The notes under the pieces are model-generated. The model was not told the origin of the DNA. It worked only from the letters and a program-made list of their open reading frames with translations, and did no database searches. Below are positions 1 to 21,345 of a stretch of 64,000 nucleotides of DNA, piece after piece. Source of the stretch: Sceloporus undulatus (lineage: Eukaryota; Chordata; Lepidosauria; Squamata; Phrynosomatidae); contig NC_056527.1 in NCBI RefSeq assembly GCF_019175285.1, positions 117,812,608-117,876,607 of the forward strand, written 5' to 3'. A program made the position numbers and the translations under genes. Numbering within the stretch: position 1 is the first letter of the stretch; each line of letters starts with the position of its first letter.

Positions 1-118
1 GTTTTGCATATACTTTTTAGACTGAAGGTAATTATATGTATACACTGTGGAGTCAGAAAAAATCCCATACAGTTACCTCGGATGGTGATGGTGGGAAAAC
101 TTAGTGCCTGAGGGTTAA

Positions 119-9165
<9,047 letters not shown>

Positions 9166-11985
9166 GATCTATGACGAACTGCTTTCTTTTCTTTTTCTTT
9201 TTCTGGGAAGAGATCGTGTAAACAAACCACCGACTCTCTTTTGCGACGGAGGCGTCTCTGGAGAAGGAGGCCGTCTCTGTCTCTTGCCACTGAACTTAGC
9301 TGTTTGGTTAATATTTTGGGGATCGGGTGGGGATGTCTTGGAATGGGCTTCTTTCGTTTCTTCCTTTATTCTTTATTATTCTCATCTATATATTTTCTCC
9401 TGTCCTTTTTCCCCCTTCTTGCGTGATCCAGCCACCCCCAGCTCCCCACCTCAATCCTGGTTCAAAATGCTCCCTTTATTATTATTATTATTATTATTAT
9501 TTTAATATCCGCAGCAACGGGGGTGCTTTTTTCTCTCCCCCCCCCCCATCCCCAACAGCTCTAGCGCATGCATGCTGTCATTTGGGGGGGGGCAGATGAT
9601 GGCATTGTGGGGAGAATAAAACATGTTGACCTTTTTACAAGTGGCAGGGTACGCAGCAGGTCATGGGAGGAAGACAGAAGCAGAACGTAGGAAGACAAAT
9701 GCAAAACTTAGGAAGACAGAAGCAAAACTTAGGAAGACAGAGTGTTTTCAAAGCAATTGTCTGCAAAAAAGCCACTTTTGACGAGTTTTACCATTTCTTG
9801 TTTTTCTGGGAGGGGGCCAAGCTAGGACCTGAAAGCAGGAAAAAGAGTTTAGTGCAGAGGTGACCCTCCCTTTTTGAGTTATGATCATTATTGGAGCAGA
9901 AAGGGGATAAGTTTGGACGTTTGGCTAGGAAGGAAACGCGGCCCTCGTACACTTCAGCGTCAAAAGGTGAAGCAAATTGACCATTCTACGTTTTGTTTTG
10001 TTCCGTTTTTAAAATCTATTTCCTTTGGGAAGGAGAGGTTAAGTTTCCGTTCCTTTCCGCTGTATTTTTGGCTGAGAATCATTTGCGACTGAAACAAGCA
10101 CAGATCCAGGACTAATGAAGCCAAGATAATTCTTGCTTGCAAGTGCAGTCAGATGACTTTGGGACGTATAATATATAATATACATATATTATATATTATT
10201 ACTATTATTCTTGATATTATTTTTCATTGATTTTTTCCCTTCTTTTGATTTTCTCTTTGGGTTTTCCCCCCTCTTCTGTGCATGAAGGCTCAGTGTGGCT
10301 TCAAGGCTTAACAAAGAAGGTCAGGAAATCAGAACAAACAAACAAACAAAAAAGGGAAACATTTTGCTGATTTATATTTTTCTTTCTGGGTGGGAAAGTG
10401 GGGAAGGGGAGAGGAGGGGAAAAAGAGAGAGAAGATAAAAAACAGAAATAGAGTTTTTCAATGTCCTGTGACTATTTTTGGGGGGTCATATCAAGTATTT
10501 TGGTGCGGCTGTGTGTGATGTATGAAAACAAAAACAAAAAATACAAAAAATTACAAAGGAGAACAGTTTTAGGGATGGGAGTTATATTTCAGAGGGCTGT
10601 ATCGATTTCACATTGGAAGATTTTAATTTCCAAATCTCTAATGGATTATTATTATTATTTTTTTGTATATAAAGAAAAACAGAAAGAGAGAGAATGGACT
10701 CGGATTCGGAGGGAGGGGGCCGGGAAACGTAACCGCCTCTGCCCCCCTCCCACCGCTCCAACCGTTGTTAGCCCCCCGCAAGACACACAATTCTCAATCG
10801 CATTGGCATTGGGCACAGAGGGGTGGGGAGAGTTTAAACCTCTAATAATAGGAAGGAAAAGTTTCTTGCTCTGTGGAAGGGTTTACTTCCTTAGCTGCCA
10901 TGATGTTGAGTGACGCAGATTCGGTGCCGTACGCTTCGCTCAAGCTTTCGTTGGAAATACGATGGGTTTTTGTTTCCCCTCGTCCCCTTTTCCAAAAGGC
11001 AGCCATGTTAGTAGGATTAAACTCGTAGAGGAAGGGCCTCAACCTCAGTGTTGCCTAGAAAGCCTAAACTGGGCACGACTTTGGACTGAGAACGGTCTGA
11101 AGGAAAACGATTCCCCTGCAACCCTTGTGATTCCACACCGTTGACCTTTCTTTTCTTTTCAAACAAGCATCCAGCCGAGGAGAGCTCCCAGCGAAGCAAA
11201 CTGGGAAGGATAGTCCGGAGGAAACGAGCCACACACGTTTAGGGGCAGGCAACAATCGGGGCCGCGTGTCCGTCCGTCCGTCCACATGCCCCCCACCTCA
11301 CTCCGAGGCCAATGGTTTTGGCCAGGAGGAGAGAGAATAGGGGTTTTGTTGTATTTTTCGTGACCCTAAGCAAAGGGTTTATCTGTGGCCGCATACGGCC
11401 CGACATTATGGCCCACTGATCCCGGTTAACGGTTTGATCGGGGTCTGCCCCTCTTTTCCTGTGGACCCCTTCTAAGCGATGCCGCTCCAAGCCAGAGGAG
11501 GGGGAGACTTGGCTACCGAGCTCAACGGAGGTGGCTAAAGGCCTGCCTTCTCTTTGGCCCCTCGTTGCAGCTCCAAATTCGAGAGACACCTCTCGTCATT
11601 GTGCCGACTCGTCAAGGGCTTTCTCAAAAGGGACGGGATCCCTGTTGCCCCCCGTCGCCTCAAATATATATATGTATATGTATATCTAGTGTGTTGGCAC
11701 TGAAAAAAAAGGGTCCGTCAGACTCCGAAGACTTCCTCCACCTCCTCCTCCTCCTCCTCCTCGCTGGGGCATTACTTAAAGCAACAGCAACACAAAACCT
11801 TAACAACAACAACAACAAAAAAGACAAAAGAGGATGTAATTGAAAGTTGTTTCTTGCTGGGGGCCATGTGAGGTTTGTTGGGGTGGGTGGGGATGGGGGC
11901 GGGTTGGGTGGGGAGATATAAGAGAGTATTTTGCATAGAAATATTATCGCCTTCGGCAACGAATAATTAAAAACCAATGAAAATC
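9166..11985 (+). other. DLG4: Candidate long 3' UTR of DLG4
   Basis: About 2.8 kb after the DLG4 stop is almost free of the SINE, CR1 and MITE copies that crowd the rest of the window. That is what a retained 3' UTR looks like. It holds an ATT microsatellite (about 9476-9505), a 21-bp tandem repeat, an AT-rich palindromic stretch near 10165-10205 and a CTC run near 11740-11763. An early AATAAA at 9615-9620 could give a short isoform. The extent is inferred; no coding exon was found in it. Confidence 0.6.
9668..9745 (+). repeat. 21-bp tandem repeat, about 3.7 units, in DLG4 3' UTR
   Basis: Units start at 9668, 9689, 9710 and 9731, each beginning AGGAAGACA. The period of 21 is exact and the copies differ by a few bases. 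Confidence 0.85.
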
Positions 11986-12020
11986 CATTCGGTTTGTGTG
12001 GCTGTGTGGTTTTTGTTTTT
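11966..12020 (+). terminator. DLG4: Candidate distal polyadenylation site of DLG4
   Basis: ATTAAA at 11966-11971 is followed about 20 bases later by a GT/T-rich tract (11991-12022). This is the standard vertebrate arrangement of signal, cleavage zone and downstream element. It also marks the point where interspersed repeats resume. Confidence 0.5.
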
Positions 12021-12154
12021 ATGTGGGTATGCGGTGGGATGGAGGGAGACTTTATAGACTAGCGCTGGTGTCAGAACTTGGGAAAGTGAGGGTTTTTTGG
12101 ACCATAGGTCTCAGAATCTTGCTCCCAGCCAACATCCTTGGCCTATGGCACATC

Positions 12155-13515
12155 TGCCACATCATGCCCTCCAACATTTCACAGATGAAAACTGGGACAC
12201 GTGTGCCCAAGCGATATCAGAGTATGGGCATGATGGCAAACATTATTAATGAGGAAAAACACACACGCTAGGAGAGGTTGTGGCAGTTTGCATTTGCATG
12301 AGGCAACTGGGAAGAGCAAGATTACTCCCCTGCCCTCCTTGCTGAGTTAATGACACCAAATAAGGAGGAGCAGCTAATACCCCTGAGGACAGGATCAAAA
12401 TTCAAAATAACCTCAATAGAGTAGAAAGCCAGGCCAAAGCTAACAATGAATTTCAACAGGGAGAAATCTAAGGTACAATACTTAGGGGTAGATATAAGAT
12501 GGGGGACACCTGCCTTGACAGCAGTACATACAAAAGGGGCCTGGGAGTCTTGGTGGACCGCAAGCTGAACATGAGCCAATAATGTGATGCAGCAGCTAAA
12601 AAAGCTAATGTGATTCTTGGCTGCATCAACAGAAGTATAGTGTCTAGATCAAGGGAAGTAATAGTACCACTCTATTCTGCTTTAGTCAGGCCTCATCTGG
12701 AATAATACTGTCTCCAGTTATGAGCACCACAATTCAAGAGGGATGTTGAGAAACAAGCGTGTCCAAAGGAAGGCGACTAAAATGGTGAAGAGCCTGGAAA
12801 CCATGTCCTATGAGGAACGCCTTAGGGAGCTGGGGATGTTTATCCTGGAGAAGAGAAGGTTAAGGGGTGATATGATAGCCCTGTTTAAGTATTTGAAGGG
12901 GTGTCACACTGAGAATGGAGCAAGCTTGTTTTCTGCTGCTCCAGAGACTAGGACCCAGAGCAATGGATGCAAATGACCGGAAGAGAGATTTCACTGCAAC
13001 ATTAGGAAAAAAATTGTCACGGTAAGAGCTGTTGGACAGCAAAAGGCTTGGACTGTGGTGGAGTCTCCTTAGGAAGAGGCTGGATGGCTATCTGTCATAG
13101 GGAGGGCTTATATTGTGCAATGGCATCATTTAGGGTGTGTGGTGATGTGACTCACAACAGGTGACATCCCAGAAGGGGGTGACACCTGGTGCGGGGACAT
13201 CACTAGGTTTGTGACTACTTGCATGGCCAAAGGGGGTTGGACTGCAGGGCCCTTGGGGTCTCTTCCAACTCTAGGATTCTATGGAGTGCAAACTAGTTTG
13301 GCATTTTGAACTCAGTTTGCAGCAAATAGTGGGGAAAGTGGGACAGCAGGGGATTAATAAGGATTGTCCCTGTCGAACTGAGACAGTTGGATGGTATGCA
13401 GTTGGAGTAAATTGAGGGGGAAAGTGGGGGAGAGAGAAACTGGGACATTTTAAAAGCAGCTGGAAAAGTGGGATGGCAGAGGATTAATCGGGTTGGAGGA
13501 TACACTCCCATGAGA
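12155..13515. mobile_element. Unclassified element with CCTCCAAC ends, split by a CR1 copy
   Basis: Left piece 12155-12330 begins GCCCTCCAACATTTC. Right piece 13286-13515 ends with the inverted form (GGTTGGAGGATA). A related, partly inverted copy begins near 15900. The short ends suggest a DNA transposon, but I cannot name the superfamily. Confidence 0.45.
12390..13283 (+). mobile_element. CR1 LINE 3' end
   Basis: It carries the long conserved CR1 3' region found in many copies here (GGGAGCTGGGGATGTTTA, GGTTAAGGGGTGATATGATA, CTGCTGCTCCAGAGA) and ends with CTAGGATTCTATGG. About 100 bp near 13120-13220 looks foreign to the family. Confidence 0.85.
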
Positions 13516-14590
13516 TCCTAACCCTACACACACAATGGCTGGGATCCTATTAATTAAAGTATAATATTCCCATTTAAATCAGTTGTATGGTGAGTAAACA
13601 TACAGTACAGGTAAACTGCATTGCTTTGGCTGGTCTACTCTAATCTGGGTTTAAAATGAGAATTGGGCTATTTTCTGTATGTCAAAAAGGACAAGAAATG
13701 AATAACTGGGTCTTCATTGAATCTAGGCCACAGACTGCATGGTTACCCTTCTCCCTCCCCAAAGCCACTCCGAACCACCTTCTCCTTAATTAGCTCTCCC
13801 TTTTTTAATTAGCGCTTTCTTTTTAATTTGCACTTCCTAGTCCCTGAGGTTCTTTCTGGCCAAAGCTTGGAAAAGGTACTTTTTCTGGATGACTTCTTTT
13901 TGGACAACTTCTTTAGGAAGCAAGTCTTCAGTTAGGTCCCACCATGGAGGCAAAATGTGTCTTCTGGTTTGGTCCTAATCCTTCTGGGACCAGCGCCATC
14001 CTCATGGCCACCGTCATTGAATCCCAGGATTCTGTAGGATAGAGTCATTGCAATTAAAGTGGTATCAAATAGCTTTACACTTGCAGTACTCCAACTCCCA
14101 GAATTCCATATCCTTGAGCCAGGGCAGTTAAAGCAGTGCCAAACCGTGTTATTTCTCCAGTGTGGTACAGCCCATGTACATTCAGTGGAGACTTGAACCT
14201 ACTGTTTGGAAACCTTGGTCCAACACTAACCATTATGTCACCCATCCTCCCAGTCTAATCACTACACCACCCTGCCTCTGAACCTGGCTGCCAAACTCCA
14301 TACTTCAACACCTCGCCTGATAGCAACACCCACAAGAGAGGTGTTATCAGAACATGACTGTGTGACCATTCATTCATTAAACATAATGGGAAAGAAAAGG
14401 CTTCATTTCCTCCGCTCTGAACCTGACTATCGGTTGGGTTTGGAAGGTGTGGCCCTGAATACTCCTATCTTGAGAGGAAAATACCCATTTGGGTCTCCTT
14501 TGCCAAGTTTCTCCATGCAGCTGCCTGGCTCTGTGCAAGATTATGAGAAATAAAAGAAAGAGGAAAGTATTCAGGGAATAATAGAATACA
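13516..14590. other. Repeat-poor intergenic stretch
   Basis: About 1 kb with no convincing exon. It holds part of an old foldback MITE (about 14040-14170, with CTCCAACTCCCAGAATTCC) and otherwise nothing I recognise. Confidence 0.5.
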
Positions 14591-14815
14591 GGTTGAGTCT
14601 CCCTTATACGCAACTCCGAAATCTGCAATATTCCAAAAACTAAAACTTTTTTCCTGGGTGCCTGAGATACGGACGCCTTCGCCTTCTGATGGTTCAATGT
14701 ACACAAACTTCATTTTATGCACAAAAGCATTTTAAAATATTGTTTGACGTTAGCTTCAGGATATGTGTATGAAGCATAAATGAATTTTCTGTTTAGTCTT
14801 GGGTCCCATCTCCAA
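14590..14815 (-). mobile_element. pogo-like MITE half (GGTTGAGTCTCCCTTAT family)
   Basis: Shares its end and interior (CAATGTACACAAACTT, GAAGCATAAATGAATT) with the element at 58092-58445. The GGTTGAGT..CCCTTAT end is a known pogo/Tigger-type terminus in vertebrates. Confidence 0.6.
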
Positions 14816-14892
14816 GAGATCTCATTGTGTTGTTGTTGTGGTTGTGGTTGTTGTTGTTGTTGTTGTTGTTACCTGCCCCTGAGTTCATTTTT

Positions 14893-15690
14893 TCCCATCT
14901 CTCTTATGTAACTCTCCAGCGACTTTTTATTTCTCCCTGATCTTGTAGTATGTTCTTTTTATTATTGTAGAGCATCCTCCATGGTTTGAACTTCCCTTTG
15001 ATTTCTCGAACCTTGTGGAAGAAGACCCTCATTCTCCCTTTTTGTTGCTCTTTTTCTCTGCGTTGTTTGTTATAATAATTCTCTTTATCTTTGCACACTA
15101 GTCACTGTAGAGTTGCAATAATGGTTCTGGTCTTGTTCCTATCTCCCCTTTGCTTTTACTTCTCTTCTTCCCTTTACTGCTTGAAGCATTTTTGTCTGTT
15201 ATCCATTGTTCCTCCTCTTTCCTTTTGGCTGTCAATAGTGTGTTTTTGCTTTCTTTTAAAATTATATCCTTGGCTTCTGCCCTTAGTTCTTGGTCGGTTA
15301 TGCTCAATAGCACAAATCTATTTCTTAGATTGTCAGTAAATTCTTTTGGGATATTGTGCAGATCATATTTTGGTATGATGACTGTTTTTGCTTTTTTCTT
15401 CAACTTAAGTCTAAATTTTGATATAAGGAGTTCATGATCCGTATCACAGTCTAGTTTTGGCTGCAAGGATAGATCTTCTCCATCTTCTTCTCCCATTGGT
15501 ATAGTCTATCTGATTGTTGCATTAACATTCTGGTGATCTCCATGTGTGTAGCCTCAGGTTGTATGAAGCAGGTATTTGCAATGAAGGGGTGGTTGGCCTT
15601 GCAAAAATCTATCAGTTGCTCTCTGGCTTCCTTTCTTGTGCCAGGGATTCCAAAATGCGGGAAGAAAAGAGAACTGAAACCCAAAGCACT
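14893..15690 (-). mobile_element. Bov-B/RTE LINE fragment, endonuclease region
   Basis: The reverse strand encodes parts of an RTE-type endonuclease ORF: REQLIDFCKANHPFIANT, then DTDHELLISKFRLKLKK and NIPKEFTDNLRNRFVLL. These match the Bov-B pattern (IEFCQEN..VIANT, SDHELLIAKFRLKLKK). The two pieces lie in different frames, so this is a dead copy. A degenerate TTG-rich tract lies beside it. Confidence 0.82.
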
Positions 15691-16577
15691 TCTGGATTCA
15701 AATATTTCAGAGAAGGGAGGCTCAGCCTGTAGAAGGTTGCAGAAAATGTCTATGAATTAATTTCTGAGCTGGGGATTCTTCATTTGAGGTGCCCCCCCAG
15801 GAAAGAATCTGTCTCCAAAATGTTGAATGGATTATAGTCGATCTGCATCAGACCAAAATGTCCAACCACTTCTGTATGGCAACTGAAGCATATATGTGAC
15901 ATACCTTCCAACAGATCACAGACAGAAAGCAAGACTCATGTGGCCAAGCAAGATCGGAGAGCGGGGAAAGTGGAAAGTCAGTCCCAGTTAATCCTCTGCT
16001 GTGCCACCTTTACAGCTGCTTTTAAAATGTCCCAGTTTCTCTCTCCTCCTCCCACTTTCCCCTTTTGTTCCCCAAATACTTCAGTTGCTGCAAAATGAGT
16101 TCAAAACCACAAGGTTGGTTGCATTCAGTTAACTCTGCAAATAAGAGGAGAGGAGATTGGCCTATGGTTGTTTTGTAGGTTGTGGATGTTATTGTTCTAC
16201 GATGTATGGCCAACATGGCTATCCCAGGATATGTTTTCTTGCCCTCCCTAGTCAGCTCCGGGAAAAGAAAACTGCTGCAGCCTCTCATAACTTGTGTGTT
16301 CCTCCTCATAAATAGCTTTTGCCATCTTGACCATACTCTAAACTTGCTTGGCCACATTTGTCCTGGTTTTAATCTATTCAGTGTTGGAAGATCTGCGTTG
16401 GTGGTTCCTGAGCCATCAACCTCCAGTTCTTTCTATACAAATATGATGATAATAATACGGCGCGCACATGGTGCCAATCCTTGGTGACTGTGCGGGGAAA
16501 GTAATCTACCACATCAGATAATTTATGAAGCGCTGGATGAGACAACCTTCAAGGTATCTTCTTGCTTTTGCAATTAT

Positions 16578-16894
16578 GGAGTTTATCACACGGGAGGCTA
16601 AGTGCCTAAATCTCATGCAGAAATGGGATTCAAATCCCGGAAAAATCCCACAAAAGCGGGATCGTTTTCAGACTCATTGGGGGCATTGAGCATTAATGCA
16701 AAAATAATCCGCACAGAAAGTGGACAAAATCGGCCACTTTTTACTTTCGGGAGAAAGTAAATTTTGTCCGCTTTCTGTTAATGCCAGATTAATGCTCAAT
16801 GCCACCGATATAATGTGAAAACGACCCCACTTTTGTTGAATTTTAAATTTTAAATTCCATTTCTGCACAGGACAAACCCCGTGTGATAACCTCC
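16578..16894. mobile_element. MITE with GGAGTTTATCACAC ends and 3-bp target duplication
   Basis: This 317-bp element has inverted ends GGAGTTTATCACACGGG and GGAGGTTATCACACGGGG and a long internal palindrome (GCATTGAGCATTAATGC against its complement). TAT flanks both ends. Related copies are at 42877-43257 and 61335-61638. Confidence 0.8.
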
Positions 16895-17368
16895 TATGAT
16901 TCATGATTCTCAAGAAAGCCACTTTTCTTGTTGTGCAAGGGAATCCTTTTATTTTTTTTAGCTGAACAAGTGCAATAAAAATGCTTTCCACCAAGAATAA
17001 ATTACCAAGAAAGGGAAGATTTGGAACAAATAGCCTTTGATACAGTAAAAGTCCCCACGAAAGTGAGAAGTGAAACTCTGCTGAACTGGCCGCATGCAGA
17101 GCTTCTCTGTCCTCAGGGTTACCAGGCATTTCTTGGAAAGACTGAGAGGAATTCATAGAATCCTAGAGCTGTAAGAGACCCCCAGGGACCCTCCAATCCA
17201 GCCCCTTTTGGGTGGTATAATGGTTAGTGATGGATCAAGACTTAGAGTTAAAACTAAGAACCCAGCTCAAATTGGGAAGAAAGGGGTGCAGCTCATGCCA
17301 GGGATTGTCTCAAAGACAAATCTGGACCAACGGAAATATTGTTTGGATATATAATGATACGGTGAGCA

Positions 17369-17838
17369 CCAACCTGGTGTAATGGTTGGAGTGCTGGACT
17401 ATGACTGTAAAAGAGGGTTTGAATCCCCCTCTGCTCAGCCATGGAAACCCATTTTGGGAAAGTCCCACTCTCTCAGCCTCAGAGAAATCATAGAATCGCA
17501 GAGTATCCAGTCCAGCCCCCTGCCATGCAGGAACTCTCAATCAAAGCTCCCCATTGACAGATTGCCATCCAGCCTCTGCTTAAAGACCTCCATGGAAGGA
17601 GACTCTTTTGCTGCAGTTTGCATCCATTGCTCCAGATCCTGTTCTCTGGAACAGCAGAAAACAAGTTTGTTCCCTCCTCAATATGACATCCCTTCAAATA
17701 TTTAAACAGGGCTCTCATATCACCTCTTAACCTCCTCTTCTCCAGACTAAACATCCTCATCACCAAATCCCCTCTGGACTTGCCAAGAAAACCCCAACAT
17801 GAGAGGGTTGCCATGAGTAGGGACACAACAAGTTAAAG
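17369..17838 (+). mobile_element. Sauria-type SINE split by a CR1 fragment
   Basis: The head lies at 17369-17485 and the 3' end at about 17777-17838. The gap is filled by a reverse-strand CR1 3' end (17486-17770). The CR1 is therefore the younger insertion. Confidence 0.75.
17486..17770 (-). mobile_element. CR1 LINE 3' end, minus strand, inside SINE
   Basis: Begins ATCATAGAATCGCAGAG, the reverse of the CR1 terminus, and continues with the reversed 3' consensus words. A second scrap of the same end lies at 17160-17215. Confidence 0.8.
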
Positions 17839-17974
17839 GGACAAATACAGCAACACGTTTGGCCTGTCTGGAGCAGCCATAAAGGAAATCTACTAAATCC
17901 ACTGGATTTACTTAGGTGCAACAACTGTCAATGAGTCTCCTCTAGTCAGAATTAACCCAAGGAGTCCAACCTAG

Positions 17975-18230
17975 GCAGCATCTGCCCTGCAGAATTAATG
18001 CAATTGGATACCGCTTTAACTGCCATGGTTCAGTGCTATAGAATCCTGAGATTTGTAGTTTTGTTTTGTTTTGTTTTTTAAATTAGATTAGAGATTTTTT
18101 AAAGATTTAGCCTTCTCTGTCAGGGAGAAATGCAACAACAAATTACAGATCCCAGGGTTCCATAAAATGGACCTGCACCACTTAAAGTGCTGTCAAACTG
18201 CATTAATTCTGCAATGTAGATACAGACCTA
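17975..18230. mobile_element. Foldback MITE (CTGCAGAATTAATGCA family)
   Basis: Inverted arms: GCAGAATTAATGCAA at the left, and TGCATTAATTCTGCAATG at the right. Both arms carry GATTTGTAGTTT-like words. The loop holds a T-rich run. Confidence 0.75.
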
Positions 18231-18810
18231 ATCATGTGAGCCTTCGGCTTCAACACCACTGATTTGTCCCAACCAAAGTAGACCCACTGAGTCCATAAGT
18301 TTTCCCTATGTTTGACTCACTTTTCAACAACTAAAATTAATGAGGTTGTTATATCTGGGCCTAGGCAATAGGTTTCCAGCCTCAGAATGGGTGGTTTTCC
18401 AGCCATTGAAAAATAACGGGTCTCTCAGTTTCATCCTAAGTGGTGCGCTATCAAATTCAACAAACCACATTTGAACAACGTTAACAGGAACTACAAATTG
18501 CTCAAACATGGAAGGGGGAAATCTGTCAGCAAGAAAGAGAAGTTGTGGTGCAGAAGAACAAAAGCCTTCAGGAAGTTTGGAGGTTAGTTTAAAAACCACT
18601 GAAACTGAAATTCAATGGACAATTTGTACCCGCAGCTCAGAAAGGGCTGGGCACTGAGAAAGTGGAATAAAAAATTAAGTTTTGTTACACTGTTGTTGCC
18701 CCCCCCCATCATAGCAATGGATTCTGCATGTATATATTTTTTAAAAATCAAAACAGCAAACCTTGAATTTGCCATTATAAGGAACATTTTTCTACTAAAG
18801 TGTATACAAT

Positions 18811-20035
18811 CAGTCCTTCGTATCTGCAGGGATTTTATTCCATAACTGCACCACCACCCCAGATGCCAAATACCATTGGACAGGGGTCGGCAACCTCCAG
18901 CCCACGGGCATTTCCACTGGCCCCTGCCCACTCCTGCCGCCTCCGCTGCCGATTGCGGCTTTTCGCCACTCCAGGCACCACCATTTTGTTTTTCAAAATG
19001 GCGGCAAACTCTCACACGACCTTTCCCGTGATCGCACGAGACTTCGCTGCCATTTTGAAAAACAAAATGGCGGCAGCCTAGAGGCGAAGTCTCATGCGAC
19101 CACAAGAAAGGTTGCGCGAGACTTCGCTGCCATTGGCGGCAGCCTCTAGGAGGCCTGTTGCCATTACTGGGGCCCTGCAACAGGGCTCCGGTGGCGGCAG
19201 CGGGCCTCTGGGAGGCCCGTTGTGGTGGCTGGGGCCCTGCAACAGAGCTCCGGCGGTGGCAGCGGGCCTCTGGGAGGCTCAATGCTGTCGCTGGGGCCCT
19301 CCAACAGGGCTCCGGCGGCAGCAGCAGGCCTCTAGGACTTTTTTGCTGGCCTCTGACGGGGCCTGGGGCCCCGTCAGGGGGCGGCAAAGAGGGGGAGGCC
19401 TCCAGCACTGGCGGCCCCCGCTGGCTTTTTGCCAAAGGAGGCCCCAGTGCTGGCGGCCCCACCGGCTTTTTGCCAGCCTCTGATGGGGCCTGGGGCTCCG
19501 CAGGGGCCAGCAAAGAGAGGAGGCCTCCAGCACTGGCGGCCCCACTGACTTTTTTGCGGCCTCTAACGGGGCCTAGGGCCCCGTCGGGACCAGCAAAGAG
19601 GGGAGGCCTCCAGCGCTGGCGGCCCCGCCGGCTCTTTCTGGCCTCTGACAGGGCCTGGGGCCCCGTCAGGGGCCAGCAAAGAGGAGGAGGCCTGCCCCCG
19701 GAGGGCGGAAGCTCCGCCCCCGGCATGCGGCTCCACCTCTGGAGGGTGGAAGCTCCATCCCAGCACACGGCCCCGCCCCGCGGAGGGGGGAAGCTCCACC
19801 CCCCGGCTTCGCTCCCCCCCCCAGTTTTCTGAGGGACAGCAACCCGGCCCCCGGCTTAAAAAGGTTGCCTACCCCTACCATAGGACCTCAAGTCCCATTA
19901 TAATCAATGGAAGTGCAACATGCATGCAACCACCTTGGCATGGCTGCATGCATGGGTCACCATTGATGAGAACAGGGCAGGACCATTTGAGGATGCTCCA
20001 GGGACGGCAAGCCTGTCAATACAAAGGGCTAGCTG
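18811..20035. mobile_element. pogo/Tigger-like MITE interrupted by a hAT element
   Basis: CAGTCCTTCGTATCTGCAGG at the left and GGGCTAGCTGTA at the right match the family ends. Removing the 997-bp hAT insert and one target copy leaves about 220 bp, the normal family length. A second, reversed family fragment follows at 20036-20630, itself interrupted by about 500 bp. Confidence 0.7.
18881..19877. mobile_element. hAT-type non-autonomous element, GC-rich, with internal minisatellites
   Basis: Ends are CAGGGGTCGGCAACCT and, inverted, TAGGGGTAGGCAACCT, the usual hAT signature. Near-identical 8-bp flanks CCATTGGA (18873-18880) and CCATAGGA (19878-19885) are the target duplication. The interior is very GC-rich and holds three different tandem arrays: about 66 bp x3 (19137-19335), about 100 bp x4 (19340-19690) and about 45 bp x3 (19690-19800). 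Confidence 0.85.
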
Positions 20036-20631
20036 TACAATGGGACTTGAGCATGCACAGATTATGGTATCCACAGGGGGTCCTGCAACCAAACCCCAGT
20101 GGATGCCAATGGTGGCATCCCTGTGGTTGGTGTCACCTGGTGCAGAGAGGGCAAAGTGCCTCCTTTCCCCACCATCTGCCCATCAGACTGAGCACCTCTG
20201 CAGGGCCTGGCATGGCAGTTGTGCCAGACTCTGATGGCAGCCCCCTTACCCAAAGGGTCCCCAGAATACAGCATGGCTCCTGGGAGAGCAGCCATGCCGA
20301 ACTCTGAAGGCAGCACTCCCAAAGGCAGTCCCTCAAAAGGTCTTCATAATCCTGCACAAGTGCTGGGAGAGCGGCCATGCCAGACTCTGAAGGCTCTGTC
20401 CCCCAGCAATGGCCACTGCTGAAGGGGGGCCAGTTTAGGGTCCAGTGCAGCTGCTTGGGGAAGAAGGAAAGGGAAGTGATGCCCTTTCTCACTCACCCAG
20501 TAGCTGTGCCAGTCCCTCCAGGTGTATCACCTCATTGCATGCATTGCACACACCTCTCTGGAGTGTCACCTGGTGCAGTCTGCACTCCCCTAAGGACGAT
20601 TCTGGATACCAAGGGCCCACTATTTTGCACT

Positions 20632-21064
20632 ATGGTGCAAGTGTGTCCAGAGGAAGGTGACCAAAATGGTGGATGGTATGGAAACCATGCCTTATGAGGA
20701 GCGACTTAGGGAGCTGGGTATGTTTAACCTGAAGAAGAGAGGGTTAAGAGGTGATATGACAGCCCTGTTTTAAGTATTTGAAGGGGTGTCATTTGAGGAT
20801 GGTGCAAGCTTGTTTTCTGCTTCTCCAGAGAACGGGACACAGAGCAATGGGTGCAAATTGCAGGAAAAGAAATTCCACCTCCCCAGTAAGAACTATTCGA
20901 CAGTGGAAGATGCTGCCTGGAAGGGTGCTGGAGTCTTCTTCTTTGGAGGTTTTTAAATAGAAACTGTATGGCCATCTTTTGAGGATGTTTTGATTGTGTC
21001 TTCCTGCATGGCAAAATGGGGTTGGACTGGATGGTCCTTGGGGGTATCTTCCATGACCCTATAA
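20632..21064 (+). mobile_element. CR1 LINE 3' end
   Basis: Starts at GTGTCCAGAGGAAGG and runs through the CR1 3' words to the CTATAATCTGG end. Confidence 0.85.
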
Positions 21065-21070
21065 TCTGGA

Positions 21071-21345
21071 CAGTTGGCCCTCTGTATCCACAGAGTCTGC
21101 ATCCATGGATTCATCCATCTACAACTTGATTTTGTCATTTTATATAAGGGATAATATTTTACATTGTTGTGTGCCTTCAAGTTCTTTCCAACCTATGGTG
21201 ACCCTAAGGCAAATCTATCATGGGGTTTTCTTAACAAGAGTTGTTCAGAGAAGGTTTGCCATTGCCTTCCCCTGAGGCTAAGAGAGTGTGACTTGGCCAA
21301 GGACTCCCAGTGGGTCCGATACTATGCCAAACTGCCATTTTACTA
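21071..21345. mobile_element. pogo/Tigger-like MITE, truncated, with nested SINE
   Basis: The left end CAGTTGGCCCTCTGTATCC follows the CR1 copy. A reverse-strand Sauria SINE occupies 21163-21330. The right end is missing. Confidence 0.65.
21163..21330 (-). mobile_element. Sauria-type SINE, minus strand
   Basis: Begins TTGTTGTGTGCCTTCAAG (reverse tail) and includes GGGGTTTTCTTAACAAG; the tRNA-like head is partly lost. Confidence 0.8.

Noticed and set aside
16022-16357. A 111-codon reverse-strand frame near the CCTCCAAC-type repeat
   Set aside because: The sequence is not recognised and runs into repeat ends, so it is not supported as a gene.
18584-19768. A 394-codon reverse-strand open frame, the longest in the window
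   Set aside because: It lies in the GC-rich tandem arrays of a hAT element. The protein is a run of Gly, Pro, Arg and Ala from repeat units, with no domain, and GC-rich repeats rarely contain stops.
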